From positions 467,779-531,778 of the forward strand of contig BCJX01000014.1 in NCBI GenBank assembly GCA_001600415.1: 64,000 nt of DNA, read 5' to 3'. Within the stretch, counting starts at the first letter, position 1, and every line of letters begins with the position of its first letter. The notes beneath the pieces were generated by a model. It was not told where the DNA came from. It saw nothing but the letters and a program-made list of their open reading frames with translations, and ran no database searches. Shown one piece after another: positions 1 through 11,537 of the stretch. Both the position numbers and the translations under genes were made by a program. Source of the stretch: Pascua guehoae. Its lineage: Eukaryota > Basidiomycota > Tremellomycetes > Trichosporonales > Trichosporonaceae.

Positions 1-1094
1 TGACCGACAATCACGTGACGTCACGATCGCCACCCGCACGGTTCGGTTCGCCACTCGAGACAACAAGCGACAAGAAATCATGCACGTCGCCTTGACAGCA
101 CACAATACACGCTTCACGACGCCTCGCGAAGCACACANGCCGTACTGTCNCCCGTGCATGTCGGCGCTACTACTAGAAGGCTCTACCGCCGACCCAGAGC
201 GCCACGCTTGTAGACCAGGCCTAACTCCGTATCCCCCGCGCAGCTCCTGCTCGTATGCTCGCTAGGGTACTTAGTTCAGCGCCGTCCGTAGTTTGTATCT
301 CCAAGCCATGCAACTACAAGTCTAGTCTTGACAACCGTTTGCCTCGGCACTTGCTCCCTCCGACACCTCCGCAGCGCCACCTCTGTCTCCGCTCCGTCCT
401 TCCGTCCTTCCGCGTCCCCCTCCGCGTGCGTGTCGCAGCAACCCCCTGGCCCCGGCGCCTTCCTCTAGGTCGTCAATCCCGTGAGTCCGACGCCGTCTTG
501 CAGGTCGAGACGGAGTCGCGGTGTTAGGTTTGTGTTCGGTTCCCAAGCCTCCACTGTTCGGCTCGTGACAGCGCGTGGCCCGTGACGGCAAGGCCGCCAG
601 CCGTAGCCAGGTCCGCGGTGTCTGTAATGCTGTGGCGACGGCGCGCAACGCCAACGTGGCCGCTGGCCCGTCGTGCAATGCGGGTGCCGGCTCGTCGCGC
701 AAAGCCGCTGCCGGCTCGTCACGCAACGCTGCTGCCGGCTCGTCGTTGTGCGGTCGTGCCCCAAACGCCGGTGGTCTGCGCTGCCGTGGTCCGCGCCTGG
801 AGACTGCTTTGACACGTCATTCGGCCTGCCACACGGGCAATGAGGCTGAGTAAGCCATGTCCGCCATTGTCCCCCCTCGCTCTGTGTAATGACCTGTATG
901 CGCCCCGTAACGAGCCCTTATGACCTGTGTAGTTATCAAGTCCATCATTTGTACAGTGAAACCAGCCATCTCCTCCCCTGTAAATAGAGACTATATTATG
1001 AATTCGATAGCGAGAGTTACACTGGCGGAGCATACTGTTACAGGATGGCGTAATGGGGTATTCCGGGGCACACGCGTGGTCGGGGGTGAAGGGT
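1..1094. other. Left flank of retroelement, no gene recognised
   Basis: No convincing gene is seen. The stretch begins with CRE/E-box-like sequence (a TCACGTGACGTCACG core near 12-26), contains two undetermined bases (about 138 and 150), a C/T-rich block at 340-480, and a 24-bp tandem repeat at 662-757. It probably holds the 3' end or 3' LTR of the minus-strand retroelement, because the integrase reading frame ends at 1095. On the minus strand a TGTAAC-type start near 1042 and a purine tract with six G near 868-880 are candidate LTR or polypurine-tract signals. No direct-repeat partner could be matched on the right side, so the LTR is not delimited. Confidence 0.5.
662..757. repeat. 24-bp tandem repeat, four units
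   Basis: Four consecutive 24-bp units start at 662, 686, 710 and 734. The second, third and fourth share GCCGGCTCGTC followed by a variable GCGCAA/ACGCAA part; the first is diverged and the fourth is partly degenerate. The repeat is open in several frames (an AGSSR-like repeat on the plus strand), but no gene supports translation. It may be an internal minisatellite of the retroelement's untranslated or LTR region. Confidence 0.75.
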
Positions 1095-2689
1095 CTAGGG
1101 TGTCGTGGACTTAGTCGCACAGCGTGTGCGTGGGCCAGTAGTGGCAGGCACGGCTGGTGTAATTGGGGGTACGGTGGGCCCCTCAAGCGAGGTGGAGGTG
1201 GTGACTGTTTCATCTTGTGGCAATTCAACCCAGCCTTTCCAACCCGGCTTCGTAGTGGGCTTTACGGCGTGCTGTTTAGGTTGGTACGCATCGCGGAGCG
1301 CGGGCCATGTCGGGTAGGGTTGCATCATGACGTCTGTCACCCAGCTGATCGTAGAGTCAGTCCATGCCACCCGCCATTGCTGCTGGTCGTCGACCGTACG
1401 TTTGGAAGTGATGGAACGGGGGGCGGCTGTCTCGTCCTCGAAATCATCCATTTCGTCGACGTACTCGTCACCTACGAATGGTTTGAGGAGCTCGACGTGG
1501 AAGACGCGGTGGATTCTGGTGTCTGGGGGCAGGTCGATTTCGTAAGCCACAGGATTCACAACGCGTACCACGCGGTATGGCCCAGCATATTTATTGGAGA
1601 GTTTCTTCGAGGGGCGCAACCGCTTGATGTTGGCGGTGCGCAGGAGGACCATGTCGCCGACTTTGAACGTTATGTCCGTGCGTTTCTTGTTGTACGCGGC
1701 CGTAAAGCGGTCTACGGCGCGACGCAGGCAGCCACGGATGAACTGGTGGATTTCTGCCATGCGCGAGGCGTGGCGTGTAGCATTGACTTCGCCAAGCGTA
1801 CCAGGGGCTGGCGCCTCGTGGAAAGAGGTACGGGGCATGTAACCCGTGAGTGCCTGGTACAGGGCGACGTTGGTCGACGTATGGACCGTGGTGTTGTAGC
1901 AGAACTCGGCGTGGCAGAGAAGATCGGCCCAATCGGACTGGGCATAATTGCCATATACGCGGATGTACTGCTCTAGTACTTTGACGACAATCTCAGATTG
2001 GCTGTCCATCTGCTGGTGGTTTGTTGTGGCGATGCCGTGCTTGATAGAGAGCAGCTCAGCCAGGGAATGCCAGAAACGGGACGTAAAGAGAGATCCGCGA
2101 TCCGTAGTCATGGTACTGGGGAGACCGAAGCGGCAGTAGACGTATTTGAGGAACAGTTCAGCGAAACCGCGCGCTGTAAGACGTGTAGTGCAAGGTACGA
2201 AGATGGCCATCTTGGTGAACTTGTCGACGAAGATGAGGATACAGTTGTAGTCGCCGGATCGAGGCAATTCGCCAATGAAATTGGCCGTCACGTGCTGCCA
2301 AGGTCGCTCGGGTATGGGCAATGGTTGGAGCAGGCCATAAGGTTTCTGCAGTCGTATCTTGGTCTTTTGGCAAACGGTGCAGGACTTGCAGTAGTCGTAT
2401 ACGTCAGTACGCCATTGGGGCCACCAGAAACGTGCGCCGATGACGGCGATGGTGCGGGCGATGCTGGGGTGGCCAGCGACCATGTCGTCGTGGTGCATAC
2501 GCAACACCGTGGGACGCAGGGTTTCTGGGACGTAATGGCGGCCACAGTGGTAGAAGAGGCCATCACGGCCGCGGTCCAGTTTGAGCTCGACGACGGCGGT
2601 CTCGGGTACTGTCGAGGAGGCGTGTTTGAGGTGTGGAAGCCACGTACTCGTGGCTTCGACGGGGTATTGACGATTATGGTGTTGAGGAT
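1095..2689 (-). pseudogene. Integrase with chromodomain-like tail, catalytic Asp lost
   Basis: The open methionine-initiated part runs 2507-1095 (470 residues), but the same frame is open back to about 2689, giving the integrase N-terminus. The zinc-binding HHCC region is present (HHDDMVAGH, then CKSCTVC). In the DDE core the first catalytic Asp is replaced by Asn (VTANFIGELP; codon AAT near 2278). The second Asp (TTDRGSLF, near 2100) and the Glu (SQSEIVVKVLEQY) are kept. The C-terminal region has the GPYRV and HRVFHVELLKPF motifs of gypsy integrases and a weak chromodomain-like segment ending YPTWPALRDAY. It is not expected to be catalytically active. Confidence 0.9.
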
Positions 2690-2971
2690 CTATTCAGGGC
2701 GGAGGAGAGCGCGGAAGTTGAAAGGGTTTAACTCCTCCGACCTGGACGTAGCCATGGTATCCGCAGGCCGGTAATCGGGCCTACGGGAAAGGGCATCAGG
2801 CTGTCCGGCCAGGCGGCCAGGACGAAACGTGATGGTAAAGTTGAAATCCGCGATGAAGTCGAGGTATCTCGCCTGCCGGCGCAGCAGCATCATGGCCGTA
2901 GTAAACTTCTCGAGGGAGCGGTGGTCCGAGTAAACTTGGATGTCGATGTTGGCGCCCTCGAGGTAGTGGCG
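2690..2971 (-). pseudogene. RNase H C-terminal fragment
   Basis: This is the same frame as the upstream polyprotein, continuing after the TGA at 2972-2974. The peptide contains SDHRSLEKF, LLRRQARYLDFIADFNF and a GRLAGQPDALSRRPDY motif. That is the usual end of gypsy RNase H and the linker to integrase. It ends at TAG (2690-2692) right after NFRALLRPE. The integrase coding then resumes in another frame, so a TAG and a frameshift both interrupt this boundary. Confidence 0.8.
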
Positions 2972-5900
2972 TCAAATGGTAAAGGCGTACATGATGGCGA
3001 GGAACTCCTTATCGTGCATCGGATAGTTGAGTTCGGCCGGCGTCATCTTGCATGACGCAAAAGTGACAGCGCGACGTACGCCGCGCTTGTCTTGGCTCAG
3101 TATGGCGCCGAGGGCGTAGTCAGAGGCATCCGTCTCGACGATGCAGGGCAGTTCTGGGTCGTAGTGATGGACGACAGTGTCGGACGTCATCACACTCTTG
3201 AGGTTGTCCCACGCCCCGCGCACCGTATCCATGAGTACGAACGGCGTGGTCGACTGTTTGGCTGCAGCGTAGAGCGGGGCCGTGATGACGGCAAAGTCGC
3301 GCACGAGGTGGCGGTGGAAGTTGGCGAGACCGACAAATGACAGTATGTCCCGCGTACACCGGGGGTACGGCCATTCTTGGATCGCGCAGATTTTCTCGGG
3401 GTCCATGGATACGCCGTCGGGAGAGATGACATATCCGAGGAACGTGGTATGGTCGGTGTAAAACTCGCACTTGGACGCCTTTGCATACAAGTGGTTGGCC
3501 CGTAATCGGGACAACACATCCCATACCCGGACAGTGTGTTCCTGGACGGTGCTGGTGAATATGAGGATGTCGTCGAGGTAGACGACAATGCAGATATCCA
3601 GCAGGTCACGAAGGATGTGGTTCATGAGGCGTTGAAAGGTTGACGGGGCGTTGCACAACCCAAAAGGCATGACGAGATACTCGTAGAGGCCATAAGGGGT
3701 GCGGAAGGCGGTTTTCCATTCATTGCCCTTCCTAATCCGTAGGAGGTGATACGCCCCATGAAGGTCAATCTTACTGTAGACTGTAGCACCGTGCAACCTG
3801 TCCAGTAATGACTGGATGAGTGGCACGGGGTAGCGGCTCTTGATGGTGATCTTGTTGAGCCAGCGGTAGTCGACGCAGAAACGCCAAGAACCGTCCTTCT
3901 TGACAACGAGAATGATGGGGGACGAGCATGGCGAGTTCGAGGGCCGTATAAAGCCTTTCGCCAGCATCTCGTCCAGGTAGGACCTGATGTGCCGGAGCTT
4001 GAGCTCACTGGTATAGTAGAGGGGTCCAAAGCGTGGGGACGCATCAGGTAACAGGTCGATACGGTGGTCGAACTGCGAATGACGAGGCAGGGTGTCTGCG
4101 TCCTGCTTGCTGAAGACGTCGAGGAACTTGTGGAACTTGACGGGGACTACAGCCAACGTAGCCGCCGTTTTGGCGTCTGTGTCGGTCGTAGAGAGAGGTA
4201 CGGCATGCCGCGGTTCGGGCGGGTCCACCGGCGCGGTTGCCGTACCTTGGGTTACGGGTGACAGGTCATCTTGAATGAGCTCAATTTGCACTGTATCCTG
4301 GCGGGGAGTCAAAGTCCAGTTGCGCCAGTCGATGAGCGGGTTGACGGCATACAGGAAAGGTTTGCCGATTACGAGTGGCGTACTGCCGGAAGTCAAGACA
4401 AAGAAGCGGCCCGTGTACGGCTCGAAACCATTGCCGATGGTGATCTCCATGCGCGTGTAGTGGGTGATGACGTCCTGTTGGCTGTTGCCCAGTATTATGC
4501 CCAGGGGACTATAGAGTTTCCGGGGCTGCCACTCAAGTTGCGCTGCCAGGTCAGGGCAGATATAGTTGCGCGTGGCACCTGAGTCGACAAGGGCGTGGAG
4601 CTTGAGGTGCGGGTATTGGACGGCGACGATGGGGATATCAAACGGTTTATCATCCATATCCTCGTTTTCGTCGTCATCGTCGCTGGGTGCCGCGTCCGAG
4701 GATGGCGTGTCACTGTCGTCCGTCGGTGGTGCATCAGTGATGGGGTTGTCATGGGACTTGTCACTCGTAACAGAGGCTACGTCCTCCGAGGCGAGCGCGT
4801 CGTCCTCTGGGTCACTAGTGATGAGATCCTCATCAAAGATGCATATGTGGGCGTAGTAGGCGAAGTCGCTTGTGCGTACCACGCCCAGGTGGGGTTGAGG
4901 TACCTTGATCGCGATGGATTGAAGGTGCGCGTCATGTGGTGCCTCGTCTGACAAGGTGTCGGGGCCGTTGGTGGATGCTACGGCATCCGTACCATCGGAT
5001 ACATCCCTCTCCACATCAGACCGAGAAGTGGCGGCGTCGTTGGTTATGATGGCGCCACGGTAGTGTGCCGGACCCTTCTCCGTCGTCCGCTGAGCTTCAT
5101 TGCGAAACTGTGAGCAGTTGGGCTGGTCACGGCCGGCGTCACGGCCATTACGTTTGTAGTCGTTGCCGTTACGCCTGTCGTCCCCTCGCGGTTGTGTCGA
5201 GGAGGCATTGTCCGACCTGTCGCGACGGCCACTGTGGCGGTCGTCACGCCGGCCGTAGTTGGAGTTACGTGAGGGGTTGGGGTCATCGCGGCGGTTGTTG
5301 TTGGTCTTGTCGCCGCGACGTTGGCCATCGTGGTCGTCGTTATCCCTGTTACAATTGTTGTAGTTGTCGCGACGACCTGCCGAGCGACCACCGCACGTAT
5401 TGGCGGTGTCCGCGTCGCGTTTCACGCGAGCTTCCTTACGCAGCACTCGTTCCACATGGGCCGCGGCCGCGGCCAGCTCCTCGAGGTTGTCAGTATGGAT
5501 GCCGTCGCGGTAGAGTACGGCTTGGATTTCTGCTTTTAGGCCACGCTCGAAGAGGGCGGCAAGCGCGCCGTCTTCGAGCTCTGCGTCGCACGCAGCGTCG
5601 AGGAACGCAATGTGAAAGTCGTCCACCGAGCCGTACTGTTTCATGGTGAAGATCTTGTCGCGAGCGTCCAGTACGGGGTCCTCGGAGCCGAATTTACGGA
5701 GTAAGGCTTCCACAAACCCGGGCCAGGACCTGTACCATGCTGGGCGCGTACGGCGCGTGGCGGCATTGTACCAGCGCTGAGCCGGGCCATGTAGATACAT
5801 GGACGCCCACGCTACTCGCTCCGTGTGGTCCTCATAGAGGTTGCGGTTGAGAGCGAAGTAGGCATGGCATTGGGAGATGAAAGCCTCGACCTTCTCGTTA

Positions 5901-6895
5901 CAGTTGCGGTCGCGCGGGTTACCGTAGAAAGTGTCGGGCTCCGAACCACGGGCCTTCATGGACCAGGATCCATCAATAGAGTGCGGCGTAATGTCGGTTT
6001 CGTCCATTAGGTCGCGGGCGTGATGGGCAATGGAGTCACGTAGGCGATGGGTGTCATAGGGTGACACATAGGGTGCGCGGCTACTCGGTTGTGAGTGTGT
6101 ATCCGCCGCGCGACGGGTCGCGGGTAACGGTGACCGTAAAGTGTGGAGACGCTCGCGGGCTGCGTCCAGCCCAGTCTGGTGTGGTGGGGTGTCTTGGTCC
6201 CTGTTGCGCACCCGCCCGGACTCTGAGTCGGGGCTGTCGTGGGGAGGTGTATGACGCTTGTTGTTCCATGATACGAGCTGGTCCTCTACGAGGGCCATGA
6301 CGTCGTCACGCAGTGCACGCTGTACGTGGTCGAGCTCATCACGCAGCGTCGCTATGGTTACAGCACTGCCTCCCTGTACCTGTGGGGGAGCGGCCCCATC
6401 ACCCGCGGGTGGGCCCCGCGTGGGTCCTCCTTGTGCGGGGACCGTAACGGTGGGGTCGGTGGCCAGAGTGTCACTTGACATTGGGGTTGTTCTTGACCGG
6501 GTAGTCGCCTGGGGTATTCCGCTGTTGTAGCCGGGGTTATGGGCGACGTAGTCCAGATTACGGTTTGCGTGACTTGTTGCTAGCTTCGCGGGAGGAGCTA
6601 AGTTTGTCAGGTGAGATGTTAGCGCCTTGTAGCGAGTTGTACGGCCAGCGGATTGGTCGTTGCGACTTTGGGGTGGTCGTTCTCCGGCAATCGGTGAGCC
6701 GATAGCGTCTTCGCCGTTGTTGGGGGTCTCGGGAATCGTGGCCAACGTTTCCCCTTCGTTGCGCGAGATGGGACTTGATTGGGGTCCCTCTGTCGGACTC
6801 GATGGTCTCGATAATGGCAACGGTAGGTAACGAGCAAGGGATGACTTGGATGTCAGGGACGAAGCTTGTGTTACACGTCGGCTCGCCAGGCCCAT
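2972..6895 (-). pseudogene. gag-protease-RT-RNase H polyprotein, truncated by stop
   Basis: A 1307-residue open frame. The N-terminal third is gag: a capsid-like helical region with RWYNA and FVEALLRKFG motifs, followed by an Arg/Asp/Asn-rich nucleic-acid-binding segment instead of a clear CCHC knuckle. The retropepsin-type protease active site LVDSGAT lies near 4575 (about residue 770). Reverse transcriptase has the YLDD catalytic motif near 3575-3588 (about residue 1103), preceded by PFGLCNAPSTFQ. RNase H begins at IVETDASDYALG near 3125-3145. The frame stops at TGA (2972-2974) inside RNase H, where relatives read Trp; downstream in the same frame RNase H continues. The first methionine (6895) may not be the true start; MSSDT near 6480 is an alternative. 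No pairing with a functional integrase frame remains. Confidence 0.9.
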
Positions 6896-7230
6896 GGACC
6901 TGCAAGGACGAATGTATTGAATGTGATGCTATGCATACGCAGGCAGCGGGAAGCGGTTGCAGGCGCTGAGCGAGGGCGGTACGTGTGGTGTAAACGATAG
7001 TATGAGAGATGTAGACAATACATTTGATAGAGGACAGAGGATGGGCAAAGCCCGTATTTATACAGTACTCTATGAATGTCGGTTGTCGGAATGACGTAAT
7101 GGGTCAGTCACGTGATATGGTCCGTAGTGCAAGGTACGGGCACCGTATGTGGCGGATACCATTACACTCACTATTTTCTGGTCGCAACCGCAATTGATAC
7201 ATTTAGCCATGGTAAATATAAAGAGCGTTG
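6896..7230 (-). promoter_or_regulatory. Probable 5' LTR or leader of the retroelement
   Basis: On the minus strand this stretch upstream of gag holds a TATAAATACGG box at about 7053-7063, a CACGTGA E-box at about 7111-7117 and a TGTAATGG start-like motif near 7165-7172. This is the layout expected for U3-R-U5 plus leader. A matching copy at the other end was not found, so whether it is a complete LTR is uncertain. Confidence 0.35.
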
Positions 7231-8755
7231 TCCCTTTGCTGCCCTCGGCGAATGTACAATGTCTGGCACTGTAGTATAGGGCCACCTTGCTCTCCCCTAC
7301 CGTCTCTAGCCTCATGCATGCACGGCACACACCTCGTCTCCACCACACTTCATCTCAACTTGCGCCACCACCCAGCCCAACTCGTGCCACCCAGCGTACC
7401 CAGCCATGGCCAGCCACGCGCGACGGCCACCCGCTGCCGGCCGGCCCGACCACGTGGCCCAATGCACCAGTGCCACACACCACACCACCCCCCAAACCCC
7501 ATTTCCCCGCCCTCGCACCAAATCTGCTCCCGCCCCTCGCCCCCTCCCCTCGCCCCCTCCCCTCGCCCACCCCTCCGGGGGTACATAAACATCCCCTCTT
7601 TCGCTCTTCTCGACTTTTTCCCAAGTGCGTCAAGCACCGTGCGGCAAGCCCCGGGTCACAGTTTCCCCTGTTGCTCCTCGACCGCAACAACGTCGGGTCG
7701 AGCGTCAACCCGGATCGGGCCAGAGACACAGGCCATCTCAGTCCCCAACGCGCGTGCCGCGCCGATTCCACCCGCAAGGGTGGGGTTGGCGCGGGGGTGC
7801 GCGCGTGGGGCGGTAGGCCATATATTTCTTGTTGTTTTCATGCACGTGTTGTGGTTCTTTTCATGCAGGTGTTGTGGTTGTGCGCTGTCGTTGGTCGTTG
7901 CTCGGCGAGGGGGGAGGAGGTGGGCGGGCGAGGCGGGGTTTGGGTGAAAGTTTTGTTTTGGGTGCGGCGGCCACGGACGCGTGCAGTGGGAGCATCGCCG
8001 GCGGTGGCTGGCCATGGCTGGCGATGGATGCGGTCTGAAATCGTTCTCGGTGTCGAGCACGCTCACCGCTCGTCGTCGTCGTCGGAAGCTTCTAGTTCTT
8101 CAGCACCTCATTGTCGACTAAGCTGCATTCCTCACTGTCCACTGACGCTGCATGCGCATGCCTCCTGCGCATGCGTCCATGACTGCATGACTCCATGCGT
8201 GGCGCAGTCACCTCTACCCCACCTGTAACTCACTACCGCTGCCAAGCGGTCGGCACCTGGCCCCCGCCCAATCGAATGAGAGGTTGCATCACGCATGCTC
8301 CATGTGCTGCTACCGTGCGCTGCGTTTGTGGTCTGGGTAGTGGGTTTACTCGAACTGGGGGGTGTATGGAGGTGGGTTTGGGGGCGTGGGTGCAAGAAAA
8401 ACAAATGAGATCAATCTGTACTGTAGTGCCGAGCTGGGTATGAACGTCGGACACACTACAAGCCGTTTTTTGTCCACTGCCAGAGTGGAGTGGGATGGGT
8501 TGAGGCAAGGGCGAGGCAAGGCGGTTAAGGCGGGGTACAGCGGGCAAGGGAGCAGGAAGGAAGCGACAAGGCAAAGTGCGCGAGCTATGAAGTGTGCATG
8601 TTTCATGTCATGAGACGCCGCGCGCCCCGCCGCCGTGGCGTGGCTGCGCGGCGCGCCCGTCTCTCCGTCTCCGTCTCCGTCTCGTCGCTGCGCCACCCGG
8701 GTCGTCACTGCCCCGTCTCTACCCCACCCGGGCCGCCACACCGCCCACTCCCCGC
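7231..8755. other. Intergenic, no gene recognised
   Basis: Open frames here (up to 313 codons) are low-complexity products of C-rich and G-rich sequence and show no family resemblance. A GGGGGTACATAAACATCCCC promoter-like element lies near 7576. Several GCATGC/ATGCAT palindromes cluster at 7313-7324 and 8148-8175. A CGTCTC microsatellite-like run lies at 8660-8690, just beyond the TOM70 stop. The segment separates the retroelement leader from the 3' end of TOM70. Confidence 0.6.
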
Positions 8756-11024
8756 TTAGACGCCCTGGGCAATCTGGCCGAGACGCTCGGCGTACTCTGG
8801 GAAGTTTTTCAGGAAGGCGGCCTGAGCGCGGCTCGCGTGCTCGTACGTGATGGCGTTGATGAGCTCGCCCTCGGTGCGTGCGAGTTTGCCGCTCCTCTCA
8901 AACCATGTAATGGCGTCGTCAATCTTGCCCTGCTGGAGCGAGAGCTGCGCAAGCGTCGCGACGGCCACGTCGCAGTCGGGGTCGAGGTCGAGCGCCTCCT
9001 TGCACAGCGACTCGGCGGCGGTAATGTCCTGCTTCCACTGGAAGAGGGCGAGCGCCTTGTTGACGTACGGGAGGACGTTGCGTGGCTTCCTGGGGGGGTT
9101 AGCTGGGTGGCGATGTATGTGCTGCGACAAGTGCAGCGTTTTTGGGCACAGTGCTCAGCCGACGAATGGCCCGGCTACGCCGGCCCATTCGAGCACAACT
9201 CACTTGTCCTTGTCAAGCTCGATCGAGCGCTCAAAGCGCTCAACCGACTCGGAGAACTTTTGCTGGTCGAGGAGAATCTCGCCATAGTAGTTGCTGGGCT
9301 CGCCACGGTCTGGGAACTGGCGGAGGATGTGGCGGAACGCAGCCATGGCCTTTGTGACCTCGCCCATCTTGTACTGCGCGACGGCGGCCTGGACGTGGGT
9401 GAAGATGAATGTGTTGTCGAGCTCGATCGACTTGTTGTAGTCGGCAATGGCCTTTTCGTGCTCGCCCATGATAAAGAAGACCTGGCCGCGGTGGTAGTAA
9501 ATGTCGGCGTCGTTGGGGTTGTGGCGGATGGCCGTCTCAAAGTCGCCAAAGGCCGAGACGGCGTCGCCAAGCTCCATGTGCACGCTGGCAATCTTGACCC
9601 AGCTCTGGACAAAGGTCGGGACGAGCTCGAGCGACTTTTCAAGGTCCGTCTTGGCACCCGGCGAGTCGCCAATGAGGAACTTGAACGTGCCCCGGAGGTT
9701 GTAGGCCTCGGCCTGGCCCTCGTTCCAGCTAATGCCCTGCTCAATCGCCTCGTTGACGAGCGAGACCGTGTGCACATAGTCGGCCGCCTCGAGAGCGTCA
9801 AACGCCAGCAAGAGCGTGTTGTCGCCCTGCGACGCGTTCTCGGGAAGCGTCGGCTTGTTGTGCGGGCGGAACGCAGCAAGGTACGACGAGATAAACGTCG
9901 GCGATGGGAGCTTGGTCTCGCGCGAAGCAAGGAGCGTCTTGGCCTTGCGCGTCGCCAGCTTCTTCAGACACCGCTCGACCGCAGATGCAGCAGCCTCGTC
10001 CTGGAACCGCTCAATGATCGTGCACGCGGTAAAGTCTGGAGTCGTCAGTAGTGTTACGCGCGCGCCGCAGCAGCGTCTCGCAACTCACCCCGGACAGCCT
10101 CCTCGTCGCGGTCCAGGCGCTCGAGCGCCGTCGCTCTCCTCTTGAGTGCCTTGACGCTGCGGTGTGAGTTAAACGCAAACAACGACATCAAATCTCTAGC
10201 TTACTAAGTGCGGTCAAGCTTGAGCGCCTCGTCGCAGTCCTTGACACACAGCTCGTACTCGGGGGGCGAGTAGTTGGTGTAGCCTGGGGAGGGGCGATCA
10301 GTTGGCGCCCGTGAGTCAACGGAGCAGTAAACAACTCACAAGCAGCGCGGTTCGAGTAGAAGACGGCGTCCTTACGGACCGACACCTCAATGGCCTTGGT
10401 GTAGCACTCGACCGCCTTCTTAAACTCCTTCTTCGAGTAGAGCTTGTTTCCGCGGTCCTTGAGTGTCGCACCCAGGGCGTTGCGGTCGGTCTCGCTCATG
10501 GCCTCGAGGCCCTCCTTGTCGGGAACGCCTAAACCTCCATCAGCACACAGAGCACGCGGAAAAAGAATTTTGGTCGCAAGGCTTCAGCCTTTGGATGGAT
10601 CATTCTACACACCCGCAAAGTAGTCCTTTTCCTCGACCTTGTCCTCGGCCTTGGGCTTGATTTCCTCCAGGAGCGGGCCCTCGGTTCCCTCTCCCTTGAG
10701 GAACTTGTCCGAGCTCGACTTTTTGCTCTTCTTCTTCTTCTTGTTCTTGCTCGACCCCGTGCCCGTGGTCGGCGCAGAGCCCGAGGCGTCGCGCGTGCCC
10801 GCAGTCGACGACCCCTTGCCCGACGAGGGGCCCGGGCTGCCCGACCCGCTCCGCGAGTACAGGTAGTAACCCGCGCCAGCGGCGGCGACGACACCGGCGC
10901 CGATGAGGATGGCGCGCTGGTTTTCCTCGATGAATCGCTGTGCGCGGTCGAGCAGTCCCGGCTCGGGGAGCGGCGGTGGGGCCGCAGCGGCGGGGACAGA
11001 GGCGATGGGTGCCACGGGTGCCAT
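8756..11024 (-). CDS. TOM70: Mitochondrial import receptor Tom70
   Basis: Outer-membrane receptor that binds Hsp70/Hsp90-delivered precursors and hands them to the TOM pore. Six exons by splice-site and frame analysis: 11024-10613, 10528-10340, 10283-10205, 10156-10089, 10035-9204, 9089-8756, giving 637 residues, close to the usual 600-640. The N-terminus is Pro/Ala-rich, then a hydrophobic anchor at about residues 38-57 (AILIGAGVVAAAGAGYYLYS), a Ser/Lys-rich linker with a KNKKKKKSKK cluster, and TPR repeats beginning LKDRGNKLYSKKEFKKAVECYTKAIE and continuing to the C-terminus. Every intron has GT...AG borders and keeps frame. The start ATG (11024-11022) follows a purine-containing ACC context. 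The neighbours are unrelated. Assignment is firm; Tom70 versus a paralogue such as Tom71 cannot be separated here. Confidence 0.95.
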
Positions 11025-11537
11025 GGTGGGTGAATGGGGTAGAGTCGAGAGGGGTTGAAGATGGATCAGATCAGACGACGACGAGCAAAACGGCGCGACT
11101 CCACTGGCTGTTGCTGGCTGGCTGGCTGTTGCAGTCGGCCTGGGTGCGGAGGCTGTGGGTGGGTTCGGCTTTTCGCAGCCACCTGCCCCCCCCCCCTCTT
11201 CTCATTGCATCCATCCGGTTCTCCGGGTCACCATTTGCTTCCGTCGAGCACCCTGGCCCACTCACCACAAACCTTGCCTTGCCTCTGCAGATGACGCAAG
11301 GACCAGCCAGCACTTTTTTTCGGGCCGGAGCAGACCGGACGTCATCGCTTCGGCACAACGGCAAGTCCGCGTCGCCTGCAGCCTGGCCTGCGCTGGGCAT
11401 GCTGGGCATACAGGGTAGCTGCTGCAATGCATGGCTGCAATGCATGGCTGCAATGCATGGCCGCAATGCATGCACAGATCCTCTCTCTTGCGCACAGATG
11501 GTACACCTACTACTACGACTACTACTAATGTTGCAAC
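11025..11537. other. Upstream region of TOM70
   Basis: Upstream region of TOM70 and 3' region of the next minus-strand gene. It holds a run of nine C near 11187, a (TAC/ACT)n-like run at 11508-11528 and the 13-bp ATGCAT repeat described separately. No gene is seen. Confidence 0.6.
11422..11473. repeat. 13-bp ATGCAT-containing tandem repeat
   Basis: Four units of CTGCAATGCATGG, the last one reading CCGCAATGCATGC, are perfectly spaced at 11422, 11435, 11448 and 11461. Each unit contains the palindrome ATGCAT. It lies about 400 bp upstream of the TOM70 start, so it could be a promoter element array or simply a minisatellite. Confidence 0.85.

Larger units (their letters stand above)
1095..6895 (-). 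mobile_element. Decayed Ty3/gypsy-type LTR retrotransposon
   Basis: On the minus strand the order is gag, protease, reverse transcriptase, RNase H, integrase, then a chromodomain-like tail. This is the Ty3/gypsy (Metaviridae) order. The reading frame is broken at least three times after the RNase H start: a TGA near 2972-2974, a TAG at 2690-2692, and a frame change between about 2640 and 2690. The integrase also lacks its first catalytic aspartate. Protease and reverse transcriptase active-site motifs are intact, so the copy looks like a fairly recent but inactive insertion. The upstream leader with a TATAAATA box lies at about 6896-7200. LTR borders and target-site duplications could not be established. 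Confidence 0.9.

Noticed and set aside
1..7260. Clear LTR pair flanking the gypsy element
   Set aside because: No long direct repeat was found between the left (1-1094) and right (6896-7260) flanks by eye, only short motifs; an alignment is needed.
7287..8228. 313-codon plus-strand open frame
   Set aside because: Low-complexity Pro/His/Arg content from C-rich DNA, overlapping open frames on all strands, no domain and no splice logic.
8594..10051. 485-codon plus-strand open frame opposite TOM70
   Set aside because: It is antisense to confirmed TPR exons and arises from codon bias of the real gene.
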